From the NCBI GenBank assembly GCA_021805275.1, contig JAJZFQ010000034.1:1-8522 (forward strand): a DNA stretch of 8,522 nt. The letters run 5' to 3'. The notes below the pieces were generated by a model. That model searched no databases and was not told where the DNA came from. It was given only the letters and a program-made list of their open reading frames with translations. This DNA comes from Pseudomonadota bacterium. GTDB taxonomy: Bacteria; Pseudomonadota; Gammaproteobacteria; Steroidobacterales; Steroidobacteraceae. The position numbers and the translations under genes were made by a program. Shown piece by piece: positions 1 through 4,601 of the stretch. Each line of letters starts with the position of its first letter. Within the stretch, counting starts at the first letter, position 1.

Positions 1-1895
1 AGCAGCGGATTGAGCAGCCCCAGGGCAGCGAGCGCAATGCCGAGCGCATCGACACCCAGGGTGCCGGCGAAGTTCACCCAGATGATCCGCCGCGTGCGCC
101 GTGCCAGAGCGAGCGTATCGGCGAGTCTCGCCAGATCGTTGCCGAGCAACACCACATCGGCGCTCTCCCGGGCCACATCCGTTCCCGAGCCCATGGCGAC
201 GCCAACCTGCGCTTCGATCAATGCCGGCGCATCGTTGATGCCGTCGCCGACCATCGCCACCCTACGCCCATCAGCGCTGAGGCGCCGGATGTACTCGCGC
301 TTCTCCTCGGGCAGCAGCTCCGCGGCCACCTCGACGATGCCGAGCTGGGCGGCGACGGAGTCGGCCACCGCCCGCGCATCACCGCTCAACAGTACGGTCC
401 GCGCCCCGAGCGCGTGAATCGCGGCGATGGCCTCGCGCGCCTCGGGACGGATGCGGTCGGCAATCTCGATGGCGCCAAGCAGCACCCCGCCGCGCGCGAC
501 GTAGACCTCGGATGACCCACGCGCTGCGCTCGCGAGTGCAGCGGGCACGGCAATCCCCCTGTCCCGCAGGAGTGCAAGATTCCCGACCAGCGTTCGTTCA
601 CCGCCGACCGTCGCATCGATGCCGCGGCCGGGCTCGTAACCGAAATGCTCCGGCTCACCCACCGTGCGCCCCAATGCGCGCGCGTGCTCGACAATGGTCT
701 TGCCGAGCGGATGCTCCGAGCGCAGCTCGCCGGCGGCGGCGGCCTCAAGGAGCGCCATCGGGTCGACGCCCGCGCTCGGGTGAAGCGCGCGGATCTCGGG
801 CTGGCCGAAGGTCAGCGTGCCGGTCTTGTCCAGCACGACCGTATCGACCTGCCCGAGCAGTTCCAGATAGAGTCCGCCCTTGATGATGGCCCCGCTGCGC
901 GCTGCCCGCCCGATCGCCCCCAGGATCGCGAGCGGGGTTCCGGCGGCGATGCCGCAGGCGCCGGCGACGATGATCACCGAGATCGTGGAGCGAATATCGC
1001 GCGTCACCAGGTAAGTGAGCGCGGCCGCACCAAGGGCGAAATAAACCAGATAGCCGGCCAGGCGATCGGCGAGCCGCTGCACCGGGGCCCGCGAGCGCTC
1101 GGCCTGCTCCACCGCCTCGATGATCTTGCCGTAGCTGGTGTCACGGCCGATGCGCTCGGCGCGGAGCTCAAGTGCGCCCGACTGATTGATCGAACCGGCG
1201 AAGACCGCAGCGCCGGCCGTTTTCTCGATCGGCAGGGATTCCCCGGTAATGCGCGACTGGTCGACGAACGAGTGCCCGGCGATCACCGTGCCGTCCACCG
1301 GGATGCGCCCGCCCGGATTGACCAGCACCGCATCGCCCGGGGCCAGCTCCGCCGCGTCGATCTCGGCGACGGCGCCAGCGCGCCGGACGGCGATCGCGCG
1401 CGGCAGAAAATCGAGCAGCTCGCGGATCGCACGCCGGCCGCGCGAGACCGTCATGCCCTCCAGGACCTCGGCGACCAGCACGAACAGCGTGATGACGAGC
1501 GCGGTAAAGAACTGCGCGATGGCCGCCGCCGCGACGATGGCGAGCGTCATCGACAGCTCCATGGTCATGCGCCGCGCCAAGAGGTTCTCCAGCGCTTCGG
1601 CGAAGATCGGCCAGCCGCCGATGGCAAGTCCGAGGATCCCGATCAGGCTGACCGCGCCGAACGGCTCCCACACTCGCCACCACACGGCGGCGGCGGCGAG
1701 CGCGACCAGCACGATGCGCGCAGCCTCGGTCCACGAGAATCCGTGCTCGTGCTCCTGTTGAAGATCGTGGTCGTGCTCGTCCTCGGGGCGGAGCCCGCAG
1801 TGCCCGGCGTCATCGGTCGCGAGCGGCTGCCCAGGACCGTCCGCCGGCCGAAGGCCAGCAGGGGGACCGAGGGGGCGACGGTGCGGCTCGCTCAT
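1..1895 (-). CDS. P1B-type heavy-metal-translocating ATPase (C-terminus beyond window)
   Basis: Inner-membrane P-type ATPase that should export a transition metal using ATP. In the 631 codons present I see a His/Asp/Glu-rich N terminus (about residues 39-52) instead of a CxxC metal-binding domain. Membrane segments lie near 58-76, 81-98, 113-146, 281-297 and 304-322. The actuator TGES is at 217-220, the phosphorylation motif DKTGT at 356-360 (Asp356), the nucleotide-domain His-Pro at 395-396 and GDGIND at 550-555. In the segment before the phosphorylation domain, the usual Cys-Pro-Cys is Gly312-Ala313-Cys314, followed by GIAAGTP, so the metal is not predictable from the standard motif. The last visible segment has an Asn-Phe and a downstream Asp; roughly 25-30 residues are missing off the left edge. 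TGAGGA five bases before the ATG supports the start. It lies 30 bases behind the repressor gene on the same strand and is probably co-transcribed with it. Zn, Co or Ni are candidates. Confidence 0.93.
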   Translation of the reverse strand, partial: MSEPHRRPLGPPAGLRPADGPGQPLATDDAGHCGLRPEDEHDHDLQQEHEHGFSWTEAARIVLVALAAAAVWWRVWEPFGAVSLIGILGLAIGGWPIFAEALENLLARRMTMELSMTLAIVAAAAIAQFFTALVITLFVLVAEVLEGMTVSRGRRAIRELLDFLPRAIAVRRAGAVAEIDAAELAPGDAVLVNPGGRIPVDGTVIAGHSFVDQSRITGESLPIEKTAGAAVFAGSINQSGALELRAERIGRDTSYGKIIEAVEQAERSRAPVQRLADRLAGYLVYFALGAAALTYLVTRDIRSTISVIIVAGACGIAAGTPLAILGAIGRAARSGAIIKGGLYLELLGQVDTVVLDKTGTLTFGQPEIRALHPSAGVDPMALLEAAAAGELRSEHPLGKTIVEHARALGRTVGEPEHFGYEPGRGIDATVGGERTLVGNLALLRDRGIAVPAALASAARGSSEVYVARGGVLLGAIEIADRIRPEAREAIAAIHALGARTVLLSGDARAVADSVAAQLGIVEVAAELLPEEKREYIRRLSADGRRVAMVGDGINDAPALIEAQVGVAMGSGTDVARESADVVLLGNDLARLADTLALARRTRRIIWVNFAGTLGVDALGIALAALGLLNPL

Positions 1896-1925
1896 GGAAA
1901 TCCTCAAACAGCGCCGGCGCAGCGC

Positions 1926-2204
1926 CTAGCGCAGGTAGGTCCGCACCACCTCGATCAACTCATCCGCGCCCGCGCGGCGCTCGGCATCGCTTGGGATGTC
2001 GGGATGGGCGAGATGGGTCTCGATATGGTCCGCCATGACCTCCACCATCAGACCGTTGATGGCCCCGCGGGCGGCGGCGATCTGCTGCAGCACCTCGGCA
2101 CAGCCGCGTTCGGCCTCGAGCGCACGCTCGAGGGCTTCGATCTGACCGCGGATGCGCCGCACCCGGGACAGCAGCTTTGCCTTTTCGCGGGCGGTATGAC
2201 TCAT
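1926..2204 (-). CDS. CsoR/RcnR/FrmR-family metal-responsive repressor
   Basis: A 92-residue all-helical repressor of the DUF156 (CsoR/RcnR/FrmR) family, full length for the family. It should bind the promoter of its own operon and let go when it binds metal. The N terminus carries the family hallmark RVRRIRGQIEALERALE, and QQIAAARGAINGLM follows. Possible ligands are His3, Cys35, His60 and His64, which is the Ni/Co-sensor fingerprint of E. coli RcnR and of DmeR-type proteins. CsoR copper sensors instead use a Cys-His-Cys set. Residue 2 is Ser, so the N-terminal Pro used by the formaldehyde sensor FrmR is absent. It is the first gene before the P1B ATPase (30-base gap). An operator-like inverted repeat starts 11 bases upstream. 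The ribosome-binding site is weak. Family assignment is firm; Ni/Co (or Zn) specificity is inferred from the residues. Confidence 0.93.
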   Translation of the reverse strand: MSHTAREKAKLLSRVRRIRGQIEALERALEAERGCAEVLQQIAAARGAINGLMVEVMADHIETHLAHPDIPSDAERRAGADELIEVVRTYLR

Positions 2205-2214
2205 GGCGCCGACC

Positions 2215-2235
2215 CAATACTATAGAGGGGTATTG
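2215..2235. promoter_or_regulatory. Inverted-repeat operator for the CsoR/RcnR-family repressor
   Basis: CAATAC (2215-2220) and GTATTG (2230-2235) form a perfect six-base inverted repeat around TATAGAGGG. The core ATACTATAG followed by a G-tract and GTAT closely resembles the AT-rich/G-tract/AT-rich operators of FrmR and DmeR as I recall them. It lies directly upstream of the repressor gene and overlaps the predicted promoter, so autoregulation by the adjacent gene product is the simplest reading. Confidence 0.7.
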
Positions 2236-2260
2236 TACGGATCACCGGGTCGCCGCACAA
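2232..2260 (-). promoter_or_regulatory. Predicted promoter of the repressor-ATPase operon
   Basis: Read on the minus strand, TTGTGC (2260-2255) and TACAAT (2237-2232) are separated by 17 bases. The -10 matches the sigma70 consensus at five of six positions and the -35 at three. Transcription would start near 2225, about 20 bases before the repressor ATG. The operator-like repeat covers the downstream part of the -10 and the start site, as expected for steric repression. Confidence 0.55.
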
Positions 2261-2295
2261 CGGGTTTGACTGCGGGCACGCCGCGGCCGCGCCCG

Positions 2296-2309
2296 GGGGC
2301 ACGAGCCCC
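2296..2309 (-). other. Short GC hairpin downstream of merR
   Basis: GGGGC/GCCCC with a four-base loop lies 21 bases after the merR stop codon, within the 126-base gap before the repressor gene. There is no T-tract after it on the minus strand, so it is at best a weak or factor-dependent stop. Read-through from merR into the repressor-ATPase genes remains possible. Confidence 0.2.
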
Positions 2310-2330
2310 TCCTGCGCGGGGCAAGTCGCC

Positions 2331-2777
2331 TCAGGTGTTCGCCGGCTCGGGGTGATGCGCCTGACTGCACAGCCCGTGATCGGCCAGGGTCGCGATGACA
2401 CGGCAGTCTCGGATCCGTCGACCCGGGCGGTGCCTCAGCATCCGCTCGAGTTCCCCGCGCAGACTGTTCAGCATCGTGATGCGCCGGTTGACCGCCTCCA
2501 GCTGGCGCTGGGCGATGGCATCGGCGCACGCACAATCGGCATCCTCGTGGTCGGTCAGCGCCATCAATTCGCGGATCGCCGGCAGCGGGAAACCCAGCTC
2601 CCGGGCGTGCCGGACGAAGCTCAGCTTCTCGCGGTGCGCCTCGCCATAGCGCCGTTGGCCACCCGCGGTACGGATCGGCGCTGGCAGCAGTCCGATCTGC
2701 TCGTAATAGCGGATGGTCTGAACCTTGCAGCCGACGCTGCGGGCGAGCGCGCCAATCGGCACGGTGGGTTTGCGCAT
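2331..2777 (-). CDS. MerR-family metal-responsive transcriptional activator
   Basis: A 148-residue regulator. The N-terminal winged helix-turn-helix has the family motifs TIRYYEQIGLLP (about 21-32), GGQRRY (39-44) and FVRHARELGF (54-63). A long dimerisation helix (about 82-112) and a C-terminal metal-binding tail follow. Cys82 aligns with ZntR Cys79 and Cys125 with ZntR Cys124, but the Cys114/Cys115 pair of ZntR is absent here, with His116 at the place of Cys115. Cys84, Cys137, His141 and His142 are other possible ligands. The ATG at 2777 is chosen because the MerR domain begins right there; a longer frame to 2834 would add 19 unrelated residues and run through the promoter. It is divergent from a CDF exporter and shares its control region, so it most likely activates that exporter in response to Zn, Cd, Pb or Co, as CadR/ZntR-type proteins do. 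The metal is inferred. Confidence 0.9.
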   Translation of the reverse strand: MRKPTVPIGALARSVGCKVQTIRYYEQIGLLPAPIRTAGGQRRYGEAHREKLSFVRHARELGFPLPAIRELMALTDHEDADCACADAIAQRQLEAVNRRITMLNSLRGELERMLRHRPGRRIRDCRVIATLADHGLCSQAHHPEPANT

Positions 2778-2779
2778 GC

Positions 2780-2810
2780 TTGAAGCTCTAGTCGCTGTAG
2801 GTTCTAGGAT
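2780..2810 (+). promoter_or_regulatory. MerR-type promoter of the CDF exporter gene
   Basis: TTGAAG (2780-2785) and TAGGAT (2805-2810) are separated by 19 bases. This over-long spacer is typical of promoters that MerR-family activators untwist. The spacer contains the candidate operator. A start near 2817 would leave a leader of about 38 bases before the exporter ATG. Confidence 0.65.
2783..2803. promoter_or_regulatory. Candidate MerR-protein operator
   Basis: The 21-base spacer element AAGCTCTAG-TCG-CTGTAGGTT is an imperfect inverted repeat centred between the -35 and -10. It matches the CadR/PbrR-type operator I recall (A-CCCTATAGTGGCTACAGGGT) at 14 of 21 positions, including the central TAGTNGCT. 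It begins six bases upstream of the merR start codon. Confidence 0.6.
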
Positions 2811-2834
2811 AGGACTGAGCCCTGAGCGGCTCAA
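2806..2834 (-). promoter_or_regulatory. Predicted merR promoter, face to face with the CDF promoter
   Basis: On the minus strand TTGAGC (2834-2829) and TATCCT (2811-2806) have a 17-base spacer. The two -10 boxes of the opposing promoters occupy almost the same bases (2805-2811). The merR transcript would start near 2799, inside the operator, so bound MerR protein should limit its own synthesis. Confidence 0.5.
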
Positions 2835-2854
2835 GCGCCGCGCCCACCCTCCTC

Positions 2855-3796
2855 ATGTCACCCACACCGACCCATCCGACCGATCACCCGCACGCCCACG
2901 AGGACGAGCACGCGCATCATCACGCCCACGGCGCCAGTGAGCGCCGTCTGCGGGTCACCCTCTTCATTCTGCTGGGGTTCACCGCCGTCGAAGCCGCCGG
3001 CGGCTGGCTCGCCAACTCGATCGCGCTGCTGGCCGAGGCCGGCCACATGCTCGCGGACTGCGGCTCGATCGGGCTCGCAGTGCTGGCGCTACGCGCCAGC
3101 CGGCGCCCGGCCGATGCCCGCCTGACCTATGGATCGGCCCGCTACCAGACGCTCGCGGCCTACACCAACGGCCTGGTTTTGCTCGCCCTGACGGCATGGA
3201 TCCTGGCCGAGGCGCTCCACCGGCTGCTCGCACCGCCGGCGGTCGACGGCAAGCTGATGCTGCTCGTCGCGCTGCTCGGCGGCGCGGCGAATCTCGCGGC
3301 ATTTATGACCCTTTCCGGCTCAAGCTCGCTCAACGAGCGCGGCGCGCGCGCTCATGTCCTCAGCGACCTGCTCGGCTCGGCCGGCGCCGCGGGCGCCGCA
3401 CTGCTGATCCTGGAGTTCGGATGGACGGTGGCCGATCCGCTGTTCTCGCTGTTCGTATCGCTGATGATTCTGCGCTCGGGCTGGCAGCTGACGCGTGATG
3501 CCGGCCACGTGCTGCTGCAGGGCACCCCGCAGACGGCTGACCCCGGCGACCTTACCCGCGATCTCGAGCGACTCGACGGGGTGCGCAACGTCCACCACCT
3601 GCATGTCTGGTCATTGACGGGCGAAGCCCCCGTGGTGACGCTGCACGCGACAGTCGATTCGCGATCCGATCAGCAGGTGCTTCTGGAGCGCATCCTCGAG
3701 CGTCTGCGGGACCAGCACGGCATCACGCACGCGACGATCCAGCTCGAAGGCAGCCCGTGCCCCGATGACGGGGGGCATGGCTGCCATCAGGCCTGA
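2855..3796 (+). CDS. Cation diffusion facilitator (CDF) heavy-metal exporter, ZitB/CzcD/DmeF-like
   Basis: A 313-residue inner-membrane metal/proton antiporter of usual family length. A His-rich N terminus (nine His in residues 7-25) precedes six predicted membrane segments, then a cytoplasmic C-terminal domain. The transport site is complete: His64-x3-Asp68 in the second segment (GHMLAD) and His167-x3-Asp171 in the fifth (AHVLSD). This His/Asp pair is typical of Zn/Co/Cd-type CDFs rather than the all-Asp set of YiiP or Mn exporters. The loop YGSARYQTLAA (92-102), VADP (192-195) and HLHVWSLTG (248-256) are family landmarks. The tail has Cys302, His308, Cys310 and His311, possible extra metal ligands. 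It is divergent from the MerR regulator and probably activated by it. The start has no Shine-Dalgarno sequence (CACCCTCCTC precedes ATG), but upstream in-frame alternatives would run into the promoter. Substrate Zn, Co or Cd is inferred. Confidence 0.93.
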   Translation: MSPTPTHPTDHPHAHEDEHAHHHAHGASERRLRVTLFILLGFTAVEAAGGWLANSIALLAEAGHMLADCGSIGLAVLALRASRRPADARLTYGSARYQTLAAYTNGLVLLALTAWILAEALHRLLAPPAVDGKLMLLVALLGGAANLAAFMTLSGSSSLNERGARAHVLSDLLGSAGAAGAALLILEFGWTVADPLFSLFVSLMILRSGWQLTRDAGHVLLQGTPQTADPGDLTRDLERLDGVRNVHHLHVWSLTGEAPVVTLHATVDSRSDQQVLLERILERLRDQHGITHATIQLEGSPCPDDGGHGCHQA

Positions 3797-3834
3797 TGCA
3801 CACTGGCGGACGTGGCGCGCAGCACGCTCCAGCG

Positions 3835-3850
3835 GCCCGGCGCGCCGGGC
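3835..3850. repeat. Perfect 16-base GC palindrome after the CDF gene
   Basis: GCCCGGCG followed by its exact reverse complement, 39 bases after the exporter stop. It could fold into a six-base-pair stem with a GCGC loop and slow transcription, but no T-tract follows in either direction, so calling it a terminator is weak. A TATCAT -10-like hexamer lies at 3853-3858, with no convincing -35 box before it. Confidence 0.3.
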
Positions 3851-3894
3851 GCTATCATCGATCCTTCCGCCCAGAAACTACCGGCCGGAACCCC

Positions 3895-4125
3895 ATGAGT
3901 GCACTCTCCCTGTTCGGCCTGGTCGCGGTCAGCGCGATGCTGTTCTTTTATTCCCTGGAGGACCGGCATCCGCTGTGCATCCTGGGGTTCGCCGTGGCGT
4001 GCGCCCTGGGCTCGAGCTACGGATTTCTGCAGGGCGCGTGGCCGTTCGGGATCGTCGAGGCGGTGTGGACGCTCGTTGCCCTGCGACGCTGGCGGGTGAA
4101 GTCACGCGAGCGGCGCCCGAGCTGA
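3895..4125 (+). CDS. Small conserved-type membrane protein of unknown function
   Basis: A 76-residue protein with an N-terminal hydrophobic segment (about 4-18), a short loop containing the acidic/basic run LEDRHP (21-26), a second hydrophobic segment (about 27-46, ending GSSYGFLQG) and a third (about 48-63). A strongly basic tail (RRWRVKSRERR) should stay in the cytoplasm. The ATG at 3895 is chosen because the first membrane helix starts there and GGAA precedes it; an upstream extension in the same frame would be low-complexity Arg/Ala sequence. It follows the CDF gene by 98 bases on the same strand, so it may be read through from it, but nothing in the sequence ties it to metals. I recall similar short proteins as conserved hypotheticals in proteobacteria and assign no function. 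Confidence 0.72.
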   Translation: MSALSLFGLVAVSAMLFFYSLEDRHPLCILGFAVACALGSSYGFLQGAWPFGIVEAVWTLVALRRWRVKSRERRPS

Positions 4126-4150
4126 GGAGCCGCGCCGATGAGCTGCGCGG

Positions 4151-4402
4151 ATGAGTGAGAACACGGGGGAATCCGGATCGAGCACGGCGGGGCGCCCGTG
4201 GCTCAACCGCACCGTCATCGGCGCCAGACTCACCGGCGCGCTCGGGGACTGCGACTCCGAGACGACGAGCGTCATGCTGCCCGGCTTTCTGGCCGTGCGC
4301 GGCGCGGTGAACGGCGCGGCGAAGTTCATCCCCGGCGCCCTGGTCGGCCTGACGTCGGCTGCAGCGTCGCCGCTTCATACGCGCGACGCCGCAACAGGGT
4401 GA
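4151..4402 (+). pseudogene. Probable remnant of an MFS transporter gene (internal deletion)
   Basis: An 83-codon open frame that looks like two ends of a major facilitator superfamily protein stitched together. Residues 17-49 (WLNRTVIGARLTGALGD, then ETTSVMLPGFLAV) resemble the first membrane helix of MFS exporters that read roughly WLNRTVLGxGLTSALGD..ETT.VLPGFLAVLG. Directly after it, GAVNGAAKFIPGALVGL and SAAASP resemble the last helices of the same type (AVNGxGxFxSSxLVGxLW...SP). About 330 central codons of a normal ~400-residue transporter would be missing. The tail after SAAASP is not helix-like. A shifted frame there gives SYARRRNRV, which could be the old basic C terminus and would indicate a further frameshift. 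GGCGCGG occurs twice near the presumed junction (4301-4307, 4313-4319). It could instead be a chance open frame; my recognition is from memory of the family. Confidence 0.5.
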
Positions 4403-4601
4403 CGGACGCGCAAGCGATCGGATGGCGGACCTGCCGGTTCTCGCCGGGACACGGGCGACGCTGCCGCGGCGCTCAGTGCCCGGCGGCGAATGTCCCGCGG
4501 CGCCCTCCTGCGCCCGGCGCGCCTCCCCTGGGGAGCGCGCTGGAGCGCCAGAGGCACCCCGAGCATCGATCCTCTGTGCGCCCGCCCGGCGCGGTTCGCG
4601 C
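4403..4601. other. Gene-free stretch between the MFS remnant and the receptor gene
   Basis: About 200 very GC-rich bases where a plus-strand remnant and a minus-strand receptor gene converge. Open frames crossing it are Arg/Pro/Ala-rich with no recognisable protein character. The one structure I can see is the hairpin at 4517-4540. Confidence 0.5.
4517..4540. terminator. GC-rich hairpin, possible bidirectional transcription stop
   Basis: GCGCG-(C)-CTCCC, loop CTG, GGGAG-CGCGC: a ten-base-pair stem with one bulged C, 61 bases beyond the receptor stop codon and between convergent genes. No T-tract follows on either strand, so it is not a classical intrinsic terminator. Confidence 0.35.

Noticed and set aside
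1926..2204. Assigning the repressor as the formaldehyde sensor FrmR
   Set aside because: Residue 2 is Ser rather than the reactive Pro, His64 is present as in RcnR, and the neighbour is a metal ATPase, not a formaldehyde dehydrogenase.
645..2225. A 526-codon plus-strand open frame across the ATPase and repressor genes
   Set aside because: It is Arg/Asp/His-rich without any protein-like pattern and lies opposite two clearly recognisable minus-strand genes; it is a GC-driven shadow frame.
2823..2833. Small inverted repeat TGAGC-G-GCTCA in the merR/CDF gap
   Set aside because: Only five bases per arm and it overlaps the merR -35; chance cannot be excluded and it has no resemblance to a known operator.
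2778..2834. The longer merR start at 2834
   Set aside because: The added 19 residues precede the helix-turn-helix without family resemblance and would be encoded by the promoter region itself.
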